Assembly: GCF_023228165.1 (NCBI RefSeq)
Contig: NZ_JALOBS010000016.1
Coordinates: forward strand, 1-64,000
Length of the DNA: 64,000 bases
Source: Methylomonas sp.
GTDB lineage: Bacteria; Pseudomonadota; Gammaproteobacteria; Methylococcales; Methylomonadaceae
Direction of reading: 5' to 3'
The notes under the pieces were generated by a model. The model saw only the letters and a program-made list of their open reading frames with translations, did not search any database and was not told the DNA's origin. A program made the position numbers and the translations under genes. This document shows positions 24,734-33,390 of this stretch, piece after piece. Positions within the stretch are counted from its first letter, which is position 1; the number at the start of each line of letters is the position of its first letter.

Positions 24734-26107
24734 ATGCCCCCATCACCTCAGAGCCGAGTCCGGCCAGGACCCACACACTTTCGTAAACATTGTATTCTAA
24801 TCCTGAGCGCAATCGCGGGGAACCCCGCCGCCGCTGAAACTAAGTTGATCGATCTGGACAATTTTTCACTTAGCTTCGGTGGAGACATAGCTGCAGCAGG
24901 GTTCATAACAAACGATACCAATTATGGTGCCGGAAGAATAGACATTTTTACCGGTGAAAACACTGGTGATGCCTCCTGGGTTGAGGCATGGGCCAAGCCG
25001 GGTTTGGATTTTGAGTTTAAACACGCCGATATCGGCGCTATTTATGGCGGCATATCCGGAGTATTCGCTTTGACCCGGGGTGACGGTGATGCCGGGGGCT
25101 TTACTCGCGGCAATGAAGAGGCCATCGATTTAGAAAATGTTTATTTAGGATGGCGAAATTCAATATATGATATTTCATTTGGCGGCCAACGTTTTCAGGT
25201 CGGTGATGGATTTTTGATCATCGATGGCGATTTCGATATGGCCGGCGATGGCACCTTTTGGAGCGTGCCGCGCTTTGCTTTCGACAATACAGCAATTCTT
25301 AAAATCAACTCCGATCCGGTCCGCGCCGATTTATTTTGGCTGCGAGGCGACAATCAACAAGGCAATACCGAAATTGCCGGTATCAATCTCGAATATGTTG
25401 ATCACGACTACGGGACGCTTGCCACTACCTATTTCCGAACGATCGATATCGACCAAAATTTTAACAAGGCCCTCGCAAGACAGGATATGGATGTCATCAG
25501 TTTGAGAGCCACCGAAATCAAGACACCATGGTCACCTAATCTTGCATTCTGGGGTGAATACGTCATACAAACTGGCCAAGGCGACAGTACGAAATATGAT
25601 GCCGACGCGTGGTATACGGAAGCCCAATACACTTTCGATGACATCGCGTGGAAGCCTAAATTGACTTACCGATATGCCCGATTTTCCGGCGATAACAACC
25701 CGAATGACAACAAGCGTCAGGATTTCGATCCTTATTTTTACGGACTCAATGTCGATAGAGGGGCTTGGGGAACTTGGTATCAAGCAGAAATTGCCGGAAA
25801 CTACCAATTATTCAACAACAATCAAAACAACCATATGTTGAAACTGGACATTTATCCAGGCGAGACTTATGGCTTCGGAGCGGTTTACTATAATTTTTAT
25901 TTGAATCAACCCAACTATCTCGGCACCCCCGTAAAAAACAGGCATTTTTCAGATGAAATCAATCTGTATGCCGAATGGTATCCGACCGAAAGTCTCTATA
26001 CGGTGCTGCTTGGCGGCGTCTCTCTTCCAGGCGAAGCCGCAAGGGAAGCATTCGGCGATAATAAAGCTTATAGTGTGGTCCAAGCGTATGCAATTTATTC
26101 ATTTTAA
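24734..26107 (+). CDS. Outer-membrane porin-like beta-barrel, linked to the guanidine operon
   Basis: 457 residues. The C-terminus ends in a Phe after alternating aromatic strands (YSVVQAYAIYSF), typical of outer-membrane barrels, and the body resembles alginate-export-type porins. The N-terminal 37 residues look like an unusual signal: a proline-rich and basic n-region (MPPSPQSRVRPGPTHFRKH), a hydrophobic core and AAA-ET. An AGGAGATAAGT ribosome site precedes the ATG. It lies 254 bp after allophanate hydrolase, with no clear terminator between. I infer it is a guanidine or cation porin; substrate unproven. Confidence 0.72.
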   Translation: MPPSPQSRVRPGPTHFRKHCILILSAIAGNPAAAETKLIDLDNFSLSFGGDIAAAGFITNDTNYGAGRIDIFTGENTGDASWVEAWAKPGLDFEFKHADIGAIYGGISGVFALTRGDGDAGGFTRGNEEAIDLENVYLGWRNSIYDISFGGQRFQVGDGFLIIDGDFDMAGDGTFWSVPRFAFDNTAILKINSDPVRADLFWLRGDNQQGNTEIAGINLEYVDHDYGTLATTYFRTIDIDQNFNKALARQDMDVISLRATEIKTPWSPNLAFWGEYVIQTGQGDSTKYDADAWYTEAQYTFDDIAWKPKLTYRYARFSGDNNPNDNKRQDFDPYFYGLNVDRGAWGTWYQAEIAGNYQLFNNNQNNHMLKLDIYPGETYGFGAVYYNFYLNQPNYLGTPVKNRHFSDEINLYAEWYPTESLYTVLLGGVSLPGEAAREAFGDNKAYSVVQAYAIYSF

Positions 26108-26144
26108 ATAATCTTCCCCCTGACTGATAAGGCAAGACCATTGA

Positions 26145-26185
26145 CCCTACAAATCCAGTCGCATGATGCGAGTGGATTTGTAGGG
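26145..26185. repeat. Near-perfect 20-bp palindrome
   Basis: Arms 26145-26164 and 26166-26185 are reverse complements with one mismatch. It follows the porin stop by 38 bp and could terminate that transcript, although there is no T-run. It also marks the left break of the YgjP-like pseudogene, whose recognisable frame starts just after it. Confidence 0.6.
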
Positions 26186-26591
26186 CGAATCAATTTGAGC
26201 CATTTCTTACCAGCAGATAGTGACCAAGAGAAAAAGCTAGCCATGCTTGAAGCGTGGTATCGAGAGATTCTGAAATAAGCGGCCCAACCTTTGATTGCCA
26301 AATGGGCGTCGATTCTAGCGGTAACGGTCAAAAAGCTATTTGTGCAGCGTATGCAAACCAAGTGGGGCAGTTGCAATCCCGATGCCCAAAAGTATCCGGC
26401 TGAATAGCGAACCGGCCAAGAAGGCCCCCGCATGCCTTGAATACATCGTGTTGCACGAAACGATGCACCTGTTGGAACGCCATCACAATGATCGATTTAT
26501 GGCGCTTATGGATAGTCATATGCCGAATTGGCGCTGACAAAGAGATGAGTTGAATCGGGCGCCGTTGGGGGGTGAGAGTTGGGAGTGCTAG
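26170..26591 (+). pseudogene. YgjP-type (DUF45) metal-dependent hydrolase, pseudogene
   Basis: The three frames together spell a YgjP-like protein: LEAWYREILK, then AAQPLIAKWASIL and RMQTKWGSCNP, then ACLEYIVLHETMHLLERHHNDRFMALMDSHMPNWR and QRDELNRAPL. The zinc motif HETMH is intact. Breaks are a TAA at 26276-26278, a frameshift near 26395 and a TGA at 26535-26537. The N-terminal half before RINLSHF is missing. Not functional as written. It sits at the right edge of the guanidine region. Confidence 0.85.
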
Positions 26592-26725
26592 GCTTGGGGT
26601 TTCGCGCCGTTTCACCAGTCATACTCAATTTGCCTAATGGTTTGCCTGCTAATGTTACGGCAAGGCCAAACCGGCAAGTCTAAGCTAACCGGTCGGGCGG
26701 ACGGGTGGGCCAAATGCTCTCTAAG

Positions 26726-27466
26726 CTAATTCGACGTATCGAGTTGCCCGGCTTCTTCTAACTTGTGAATATAAATGGTTGCGCCGATCACGGCGGCTTG
26801 GCCGATAAAAAGATTAATGACCGGCAGGGTCAGGGCAAAGCCGGTGACGCCGCCAAAACTTAACGCACCCCAGCGGGATTGCTGTAAAAACTGTTTTTGG
26901 GCCGGAAAAGTCAGGCCGCGGCTTTCCAGTGGATAAGCCATAAATTCCATGGCGATTCCCCAGGCGGCAAAAATTGCCCAAATTATGGGGGCGATCAGGT
27001 TGACGACCGGGATCAGAAATAAAAAAAGCAACGGTAGTATTCTCACCAGCAAGTAGCCGACCCGTCTCAGCTCACCCACAAACACCTTGTCCCAGGCTTG
27101 TTCCACGATCGGAACATCCTGATCGGTAATGATTTGCAGAACCTTGGCGGACAGCACGCTGTAATAGGGCGCGGCAATCAAGTTAGCCAACAAGGTGAAG
27201 GTAAAAAAACCGACCACCAAAAAGCTGATGAAAAACAACGGCCATAAAATCCAGTTCAACCAGGTCAGCCAGTCCGGAATAAATTCATGTATCAAGGCCG
27301 ATACGGAATGATAACCCAGCACGAATGCACCGCTGTAAAGCACGATATTAATGAATAAAGGAATCAACAAGTATTTGCGTAATTGCGGATGATTCAGCAG
27401 TTTGATACCTTGCAGCAAACAGCTCAAGGCGAACAGCGGATTGTTGCCGCTTTTGATTTTTAACAT
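26726..27466 (-). CDS. cysZ: CysZ-like EI24 membrane protein
   Basis: 246 residues from the ATG at 27466, which has GGGAG upstream and overlaps the mtnA stop (ATGTTAA). An earlier frame start at 27607 lies inside mtnA and is rejected. The protein has about four to six membrane segments and the EI24 layout, with PLFINIVLYSGAF near residue 38 and LIAAPYYSVLS near residue 97. CysZ is a sulfate importer feeding cysteine synthesis. Co-transcription with mtnA suggests a sulphur link. Confidence 0.85.
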   Translation of the reverse strand: MLKIKSGNNPLFALSCLLQGIKLLNHPQLRKYLLIPLFINIVLYSGAFVLGYHSVSALIHEFIPDWLTWLNWILWPLFFISFLVVGFFTFTLLANLIAAPYYSVLSAKVLQIITDQDVPIVEQAWDKVFVGELRRVGYLLVRILPLLFLFLIPVVNLIAPIIWAIFAAWGIAMEFMAYPLESRGLTFPAQKQFLQQSRWGALSFGGVTGFALTLPVINLFIGQAAVIGATIYIHKLEEAGQLDTSN

Positions 27467-28497
27467 GTCTGTAAACTCCCGACCCCGTTTTTGCCGGGGT
27501 CGATAACCACGCCACGTTCGGTGACGATGGCGCTGATCAATGCGGCGGGTGTGACGTCGAATACCGGATTCCAGGCCGTGACCAGGGAATCGTCCTGCAG
27601 ATAACACTCGGCCAACAGCTCCCTGGGGTTGCGTTCTTCTATTTCGATACTGTCGCCGGACGCCAAACTAAAATCGAAGGTGGAGTAGGGCGCCGCCACC
27701 ATGACTTTAACCCCGTGTTGCTTGGCCAACACCGCCAGGGAATAGGTGCCGATTTTATTGGCGACATCGCCATTGGCGGTGATGCGGTCCGCTCCGACTA
27801 CAATCCAGTCGACCTTGCCGGACTTCATCAGCCAGGCGGCGGCGGCGTCGGCTATCAACGTGGCCGGGATACCATCCTGAGCCAGTTCCCAAACCGTCAG
27901 CCGCGCGCCTTGCAGCCAGGGGCGGGTTTCGTCGGCATAGACGTTTTGTAAATGCCCCCGTTTATGCGCGCTACGAATCACGCCCAGCGCCGTGCCGTAA
28001 CCGCCGGTGGCCAATGCACCGGCATTACAGTGAGTCAATACCGCCTTGGCGTCGCCCAAAATATCGGCACCGTATTCGCCCATGGCGTGGTTGGCGGCGA
28101 TGTCGTCGGCATGGATTCTTTGGGCTAGTTGGGTTAATGCCGCGATCGGGTCGGCACTATGCGTGGCTAATGCTTGGCGCATTTTGTCCAGCGCCCAGAA
28201 CAGGTTTACCGCCGTGGGGCGAGACGCGGCAAGTCGTTGTATGTCGTTCTCAACCTCGTTTTGCCAGTTGTCGGCCGGATAATGTTGCATGGCGGACAGC
28301 AACACGCCGTAAGCTGCGGCAATACCAATGGCCGGAGCGCCGCGCACCCGCATCGAGGCAATCGCTTCGGTGACGCCGGCGGCATCCTGATAGTTGTCGT
28401 AAGCGATTGTTTCCGGCAACAAGCGCTGGTCCAATACGCTCAGGCTGTGCCCGGTCCATTGCAAGGCTTGTACGGATAATTGCTTGGGGTTACTCAT
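27460..28497 (-). CDS. mtnA: S-methyl-5-thioribose-1-phosphate isomerase
   Basis: 345 residues from the ATG at 28497 (MSNPKQL). A longer frame from 28569 runs into the divergent promoter region. It isomerises methylthioribose-1-phosphate in the methionine salvage pathway. Motifs: RVRGAPAIG near residue 50, THCNAGALATGGYGTALG with the catalytic Cys, and GADRITANGDVANKIGT with the catalytic Asp. It is divergent from the MTA deaminase gene across 70 bp; the same neighbourhood is known in Pseudomonas, where the two act in one salvage route. Confidence 0.96.
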   Translation of the reverse strand: MSNPKQLSVQALQWTGHSLSVLDQRLLPETIAYDNYQDAAGVTEAIASMRVRGAPAIGIAAAYGVLLSAMQHYPADNWQNEVENDIQRLAASRPTAVNLFWALDKMRQALATHSADPIAALTQLAQRIHADDIAANHAMGEYGADILGDAKAVLTHCNAGALATGGYGTALGVIRSAHKRGHLQNVYADETRPWLQGARLTVWELAQDGIPATLIADAAAAWLMKSGKVDWIVVGADRITANGDVANKIGTYSLAVLAKQHGVKVMVAAPYSTFDFSLASGDSIEIEERNPRELLAECYLQDDSLVTAWNPVFDVTPAALISAIVTERGVVIDPGKNGVGSLQTC

Positions 28498-28567
28498 GAT
28501 ATTGAATTCTGTGCTAAGGATTAAAAGGGGTGAATAGGTATAATCGAGTTTTTTTTCGGGCAAACAC

Positions 28568-29881
28568 ATGCAAGTCGATCTTCTTATTCAAGCGCGTTGG
28601 ATTATACCTGTTGAGCCGGCCGGGGTAATCCACGAAAACTACAGTCTGGTGGTTGACGACGGTAAAATTATCGATTTGCTGGATACTGCCTCCGCCGCGC
28701 AAAAATACCAGCCGCGCGCTCTGGAAAATCTGGATCAACATGTGTTGATTCCCGGCCTGATCAATTGTCACACCCATGCCGCCATGTCCTTACTGTCGGG
28801 AATTGCCGACGATTTGCCGCTGATGGACTGGCTGCAAAACCACATCTGGCCGGCCGAACAAAAATGGGTTAGCGAGTCCTTCGTGCGCGACGGCACCGAT
28901 TTGGCGATTGCGGAAATGCTGCGCGGCGGCACCACCTGCTTTAACGACATGTATTTTTTCCCGGATATCGCCGCCCAGCAGGCGGTCGAGCACGGCATCC
29001 GCGCCAATATCGGTCTTATTGTGTTCGATTTTCCGACCGTGTGGGCGGAAAACGCCGATGCTTATTTAAGCAAGGCCTTGGACCTGCATGAGCGCCTGCG
29101 CCACGAACGCTTGATCACCACCTCGTTCGCTCCGCACGCGCCGTATACGGTTTCCGACGAACCGCTACGGAAAATGCTGACCTTTGCCGACGAGCTGGAT
29201 TTAACCATCCACATGCATGTACACGAAACCCGGCATGAGGTTGACGAACAACTGAAAAAAAACGGCCAAACCCCGCTGCAACGCTTGCACGAACTGGGCC
29301 TGTTGACGCCGTCGTTCATGGCGGTACACATGACTCAGCTGAGTCCGGACGACATCCGTTTTTATGCCGAAACCGGCGGCCACATCGTGCATTGCCCGGA
29401 ATCGAATTTAAAACTGGCCAGCGGCTTTTGCCCGGTTGCCGCCTGCATGGAAGCCGGCATCAACGTGGCGCTGGGCACCGACGGCGCCGCCAGCAACAAC
29501 GATCAGGACATGCTGGCGGAAATGCGGGTAGCCGCTTTGCTGGCCAAGGGCGTGTCCGGCAATGCCAGCGCGGTATCCGCCATGCAGGCGCTGCAAATGG
29601 CCACCCTCAACGGGGCCAAAGCCTTGGGCCTGGACGACAAAATCGGCTCGCTGGCCGTCGGCAAAGCCGCCGATGTGGTGGCGATCGATTTAAGCGACGT
29701 GGAAACCCAGCCGGTATTCAACCCGCTGGCGCAACTGGTCTACGCCGCCAGCCGCCACCAAGTCAGCGACGTCTGGGTGGCCGGCAAGCGGCTGTTAAAC
29801 AAACGCCAGCTCACCACGCTGGATTTGCAGGATCTTCGGCAGCGGGCGGCGGTTTGGCAGCAGCGGCTGGCGGGGTTTTGA
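28568..29881 (+). CDS. mtaD: 5-methylthioadenosine/S-adenosylhomocysteine deaminase
   Basis: 437 residues. Amidohydrolase superfamily (TRZ/ATZ group) with zinc ligands in NCHTHAAM, HMHVHET, the later VHMTQ and LGTDGAASNN. It deaminates methylthioadenosine to methylthioinosine (or SAH to S-inosylhomocysteine). Beside mtnA it points to the inosine route of methionine salvage, in which methylthioinosine is phosphorolysed to the MtnA substrate. It starts 70 bp from mtnA in divergent orientation. Confidence 0.93.
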   Translation: MQVDLLIQARWIIPVEPAGVIHENYSLVVDDGKIIDLLDTASAAQKYQPRALENLDQHVLIPGLINCHTHAAMSLLSGIADDLPLMDWLQNHIWPAEQKWVSESFVRDGTDLAIAEMLRGGTTCFNDMYFFPDIAAQQAVEHGIRANIGLIVFDFPTVWAENADAYLSKALDLHERLRHERLITTSFAPHAPYTVSDEPLRKMLTFADELDLTIHMHVHETRHEVDEQLKKNGQTPLQRLHELGLLTPSFMAVHMTQLSPDDIRFYAETGGHIVHCPESNLKLASGFCPVAACMEAGINVALGTDGAASNNDQDMLAEMRVAALLAKGVSGNASAVSAMQALQMATLNGAKALGLDDKIGSLAVGKAADVVAIDLSDVETQPVFNPLAQLVYAASRHQVSDVWVAGKRLLNKRQLTTLDLQDLRQRAAVWQQRLAGF

Positions 29882-30127
29882 TGCGGGTCTGTTTTAACTC
29901 CAGATGGACCGGCGGTTAGATTGATAGAATGGCGACTGCGTCCTTTTAATAAGACAACGGGACTATCCGGTTCAATTGCTGAATATTATTCTCGTAACCG
30001 GCCATTATCAGTTTTAATCGATGATATACGGAAATGGAATTTACATACTTATCAATATGTTATCCTGAAAATGAGAGTTTTTCGGTAGATATGCGGCTAA
30101 CTATTTAATTCCTTGTTAGGCTCTTAT

Positions 30128-30958
30128 ATGTGTATCGCACAGTTTTTTCAGAACGTTCCTGATGTCATCTGGTCTGGGATCATTGCTTCTGTCCTGACGC
30201 TTAGCGGCGTTCTAATTTCAAATCGAAGCAATACCACGCGCTTGACGCTACAGCTCACGCACGATCGAGAAGAGAAGGCCAAAGAGCGCACATCTGGCAT
30301 GAGGCGAGAGGTGTACCTCAAAGCCACGGAAGAACTTGTCAAACTCAATGCCTTTCTCGGTTCATTACCCCAACAAGACATCACAAAAAGCAATCTTGGG
30401 GAAGGTTTCGTCGGCTTTCAATCAGCTTCTGCAAGGCTACAACTGGTGGCAGAGCCGAAGACGACCCTGCTTGCCATGCGACTTTCTTCAGCCTACGGGG
30501 AGCTGATTATCGAGCTAATGCAACACCTCATGGTTTTGGGAAAAGCAAAGTCAGATATCCAAATTGCCGATGATCTTTACACAAAAGCAAACAACGAAGT
30601 TCAGAGAGTTCTCTCTGCGATGTCCCAGCAAAACGAAACTGGAAAGCCCGATCAACAAGTATTTGACGCACTTCAACGCAGCTTTGCCTTTGGCCAAGAG
30701 CAAACATCCAAATATTCTGCCGCTCGATCAGAAGGCTGGGAATCGTTCAGGATGGGCAACGGAGCCTTCGTGCGCCATCTTCTCTCACGTTTACGGGACA
30801 TAGCGCCACAGCAAATGAAGTTCATGGTTGAAATTCGTCGAGATCTTGCGCTTCTTGGCGACTTGTCTGAAGTCGAGGCAGAAATGCATAAGCAACTTGT
30901 CCGCATGGAGGAAAAATTGAATCAATTCCTTCAATCCGTAGAATCAACAAATGCCTAG
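30128..30958 (+). CDS. Uncharacterised membrane-anchored protein
   Basis: 276 residues from the ATG at 30128; a TTG at 30113 would add five residues. One N-terminal membrane segment (VIWSGIIASVLTLSGVLIS, about residues 12-31) is followed by a largely helical, charged domain rich in Glu, Lys and Gln, with a coiled-coil-like end (EVEAEMHKQLVRMEEKLNQF). No family recognised. Its stop codon lies at the very start of a long repeat, so the gene and repeat were probably brought together by rearrangement. Confidence 0.65.
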   Translation: MCIAQFFQNVPDVIWSGIIASVLTLSGVLISNRSNTTRLTLQLTHDREEKAKERTSGMRREVYLKATEELVKLNAFLGSLPQQDITKSNLGEGFVGFQSASARLQLVAEPKTTLLAMRLSSAYGELIIELMQHLMVLGKAKSDIQIADDLYTKANNEVQRVLSAMSQQNETGKPDQQVFDALQRSFAFGQEQTSKYSAARSEGWESFRMGNGAFVRHLLSRLRDIAPQQMKFMVEIRRDLALLGDLSEVEAEMHKQLVRMEEKLNQFLQSVESTNA

Positions 30959-31319
30959 CCCGTAGGTCCGATTAGCGGCAGCGTAATCGGACGCATGTTT
31001 TAATCGAGTAATATCTGTCTTTGATGTTCCGCTGCCGCCAAGCCTAATTTAACGCCGGTTCGCGGACCGGCAGCCGCGATACTTTCGCTACGAAAACCAT
31101 CCGTGGTTTTCGCCCCGCGGGCCAGCCTATCGGCTGTTCAAAGAAAAGTATCCAAAAGAAACGATACCCCATGCCGCGTTGATCCTGCGCTCCTCGGGTT
31201 TGAACGGGGTTTTTCGAAGGGGCGTCCCAGCCCCTGCGAAAAACGCGCGGCTTCCCTGCCGCGCCCCTGTCGGGCAAATCCGCTCAAACCCTCCGGTGCT
31301 CGGCGCAGCATCAGGGGAG
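30958..31319. repeat. Long direct repeat, copy 1 (about 362 bp)
   Basis: Nearly identical to 32198-32558. Starts CCCGTAGGTCCGATTAGCGG and contains several palindromes, for example GCCGGTTCGCGGACCGGC (around 31051-31068) and CGAAAACCATCCGTGGTTTTCG (31092-31113). It includes a REP-like unit in the first 75 bp. Together with copy 2 it brackets a toxin-antitoxin pair. No protein-coding content is convincing. Confidence 0.9.
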
Positions 31320-31321
31320 GT

Positions 31322-31395
31322 CCGTAGGTCCGATTAGCGGCAGCATAATCGGACGTATGTTTTAATCGAAAAATGTCTGTTTTTGATGTCTCGCT
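31322..31395. repeat. REP-like unit, extra partial copy
   Basis: Repeats the first about 74 bp of the long repeat (CCGTAGGTCCGATTAGCGGC, then TTTTAATCGA) with several substitutions. It abuts the next repeat type directly. Confidence 0.75.
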
Positions 31396-31520
31396 ACCCC
31401 GATACGATGCGCTAAATCTCAATGCCGCATAGGATGCCGCCGTTAGGCGCATCAATCCGCGGCCGTTGCGCCTCGCATGGCTCGGCACAACCTATCCTGG
31501 ATGCGCACCTTATCGCGTTG
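31396..31520. repeat. 125-bp dispersed repeat, copy a
   Basis: ACCCCGATACGATGCGCTAA to ACCTTATCGCGTTG; matches 33391-33516 with scattered changes and small indels. Internal inverted segments (GCGCATCAATCC and GGATGCGCAC) give it a palindromic character, like intergenic REP elements moved by RAYT transposases. Confidence 0.8.
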
Positions 31521-31536
31521 TGCACTTTTATTAAGA

Positions 31537-31551
31537 CACCAAGTCTTGGTG
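31537..31551 (+). promoter_or_regulatory. Palindromic operator-like site before the toxin-antitoxin pair
   Basis: CACCAAG-T-CTTGGTG, a perfect 7+1+7 palindrome. It lies between a weak TTAAGA (31531-31536) and TATCAT (31553-31558), which are 16 bp apart and could be the -35 and -10 boxes. Antitoxins commonly bind such sites to repress their own operon. Confidence 0.5.
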
Positions 31552-31601
31552 GTATCATTAAGCAAACAACTTAATTGAGCAGTTGGAGAATCATTCATAT
31601 T

Positions 31602-31823
31602 ATGCAAGTTGCTACCGGAACCGTAATCAACGGAAAAATCGTGCTGGAAGGGGTCTCTCTTACCGAGGGTGCCGTGGTAACCGTCGTTACGCGCGGAGCT
31701 GACGAAAGCTTTTTACTTACCGACGCCCAAGAAAACGAACTACTTGCAGCCATGACTGAAATTGAACGTGGCGATTATTTAAGTCTGGAAGAGTTGTTAC
31801 AGTCTCTTCCGGCTCAAAATTGA
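31602..31823 (+). CDS. Antitoxin of a type II toxin-antitoxin pair
   Basis: 73 residues from the ATG at 31602. The first 40 residues look like a small beta-rich DNA-binding domain (ATGTVINGKIVLEGVSLTEG), the rest an acidic helical tail (TEIERGDYLSLEELLQSL) of the kind that wraps a toxin. It ends 2 bp before the toxin ATG. Role assigned from size, layout and the adjacent ParE-like protein. Confidence 0.75.
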   Translation: MQVATGTVINGKIVLEGVSLTEGAVVTVVTRGADESFLLTDAQENELLAAMTEIERGDYLSLEELLQSLPAQN

Positions 31824-31825
31824 GT

Positions 31826-32125
31826 ATGGCGCTTCGGGTAAAAATCGCCACACGAGCAGCAAACCAAGTTCGCAAGGCAGCTGAGTGGTGGTCGGTAAAC
31901 CGTCCGAGCGCTCCAAACGCTATAGCCACTGATTTTGGCGAGGCAGTGGCGTTGTTGGCCGAACAACCAGGAATCGGAGCCCAATATAAAGGCTCGCGCA
32001 CCGTTGGCGTACGCCGACTTTTTCTCAGTCGCGTTGGGTACTTCATCTACTACCTTGCTGAAGACGGTTTCCTTCATATACTTGCGTTTTGGCACGCAAG
32101 TCGCGAGAACCAGCCGCCTTTATAA
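31826..32125 (+). CDS. RelE/ParE-family toxin
   Basis: 99 residues. ParE-like layout: two N-terminal helices (RAANQVRKAAEWWSVNRPSA) followed by a beta-sheet ending with RRLFLSRVGYFIYYL and ILAFWHASRE. ParE-type toxins poison DNA gyrase, RelE types cut mRNA on ribosomes; which applies is unclear. Start chosen at ATG 31826; a TTG at 31820 would overlap the antitoxin. Appears intact. Confidence 0.8.
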   Translation: MALRVKIATRAANQVRKAAEWWSVNRPSAPNAIATDFGEAVALLAEQPGIGAQYKGSRTVGVRRLFLSRVGYFIYYLAEDGFLHILAFWHASRENQPPL

Positions 32126-32197
32126 CTTAGCCTAACCGACCATAAGCATGGTAAAGCGCCCTATTTCCTTACCTGATTAGCAATATGTTTTAGCCAG

Positions 32198-32558
32198 GCC
32201 CGTAGGTCCGATTAGCGGCAGCGTAATCGGACGCATGTTTTAATCGAGTAATATCTGTCTTTGATGTTCCGCTGCCGCCAAGCCTAATTTAATGCCGGTT
32301 CGCGGACCGGCAGCCGGGATACTTTCGCTACGAAAACCATCCGTGGTTTTCGCCCTGCGGGCCAGCCTATCGGCTGTTCAAAGAAAAGTATCCAAAAGAA
32401 ACGATACCCCATGCCGCGTTGATCCTGCGCTCCTCGGGCTTGAACGGGGTTTTTCGAAGGGGCATCCAGCCCCTGCGAAAAACGCGCGGCTTCCCTGCCG
32501 CGCCCCTGTCGGGCAAATCCGCTCAAACCCTCCGGTGCTCGGCGCGGCATCAGGGGAG
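32198..32558. repeat. Long direct repeat, copy 2 (about 361 bp)
   Basis: Matches 30958-31319 in the same orientation with only a few substitutions and one single-base deletion (near 32465). The high identity means recent duplication or gene conversion. Distance between copies is 1240 bp, containing the toxin-antitoxin pair and two other repeat units. Confidence 0.9.
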
Positions 32559-32590
32559 AAACCGTCCCGTTGGCTGTAGCAATCCCACAG

Positions 32591-32636
32591 CCAAGTAGGT
32601 CGGAATAAGTAACAGCGTTTCCGGCACGCTTGAATC
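32591..32636. repeat. 46-bp repeat, copy 1
   Basis: CCAAGTAGGTCGGAATAAGT to CACGCTTGAATC; recurs at 32829-32874 with a few changes. A related inverted segment (GTCAAGCTTGTCGGAAACAGC, near 32693-32713) could pair with it. The 390 bp between the long repeat and the next gene otherwise show no coding content. Confidence 0.75.
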
Positions 32637-32828
32637 GCCAGAAATGCCTATCGGCTTATTCTGGCCTACAAGTTTTTTAAACTTGTACATGTCAAGCTTG
32701 TCGGAAACAGCTGTGCCAGGCTAATCTGCTGCCCGTTTTAATGTATTCCGATTAAATTTGGCTCGTGAGCGATTATCGACGATTGTATATTCCCGGCGGT
32801 ACTTCGGTTACCTGTTGTTGCCAACCAG

Positions 32829-32874
32829 CCAAGTCGACCGGAATAAGTGACAGCGTTTCCGACACGCTTGAATC
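32829..32874. repeat. 46-bp repeat, copy 2
   Basis: Same unit as 32591-32636, same orientation, about five mismatches. It lies about 75 bp upstream of a small secreted protein gene and could affect its expression. Confidence 0.75.
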
Positions 32875-32947
32875 TTATGGGGATGGGTATTTAAGGGGTT
32901 GGAAAGGCGCCGTATAAAAACATCAACACAGATAAAGGTGAAATAAT

Positions 32948-33358
32948 ATGAGCATGAATTTAAAAAAATACTTGGTTGCCAGTTTTTTAGTGCTGTCTCT
33001 TGGAACCGCGAACCATGTTACAGCGGCTACAGAAACTCAAACTGCGATGAAACAAGCGACTAATGCCGCCATTGCAAACCTTGAAGCGGCCTTGAAAGCG
33101 GTGACGGAGAATAAGTTGGATGCGGCGCAAGACTTTATTGATGCCACGCGGGACTCTGCCGGCGACATTTTGGGGGCTTGTTCGATTGAAGCAAAAAAAC
33201 AACACGGTTCCACTGCGCTTAAAAACGCGCGTCGTCAAATCAAAAACGGTGATACAGCGGGTGCTACGATTTCTTTAAAAGAGGCTATTGAAATTTTTAA
33301 ATCCTTACTTATGTCTGTTAATACTGAACACCAAAGTGTGTTTAAGTGGTTTAAGTGA
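32948..33358 (+). CDS. Small secreted protein of unknown function
   Basis: 136 residues. Sec signal peptide (about residues 1-26, ending VTA-ATE) and an all-helical mature domain rich in Ala, Lys and Glu (AAIANLEAALKAVTENKLDAAQ). One cysteine (GACSIEAKK). A second ATG at 32954 is possible; AAAGGTGA precedes the first at good spacing. No family recognised. The gene lies in a repeat-rich stretch. Confidence 0.7.
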   Translation: MSMNLKKYLVASFLVLSLGTANHVTAATETQTAMKQATNAAIANLEAALKAVTENKLDAAQDFIDATRDSAGDILGACSIEAKKQHGSTALKNARRQIKNGDTAGATISLKEAIEIFKSLLMSVNTEHQSVFKWFK

Positions 33359-33390
33359 TTCAAAATCCAGTCAACTCGTAACATGGGTAG

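Noticed and set aside
24559..24786. Possible 75-residue gene before the porin
   Set aside because: Overlaps the porin start, no ribosome site and composition not protein-like.
31044..31488. Open frames on minus in the long repeats
   Set aside because: They run across palindromic repeats and differ between copies by frame; repeats, not genes.
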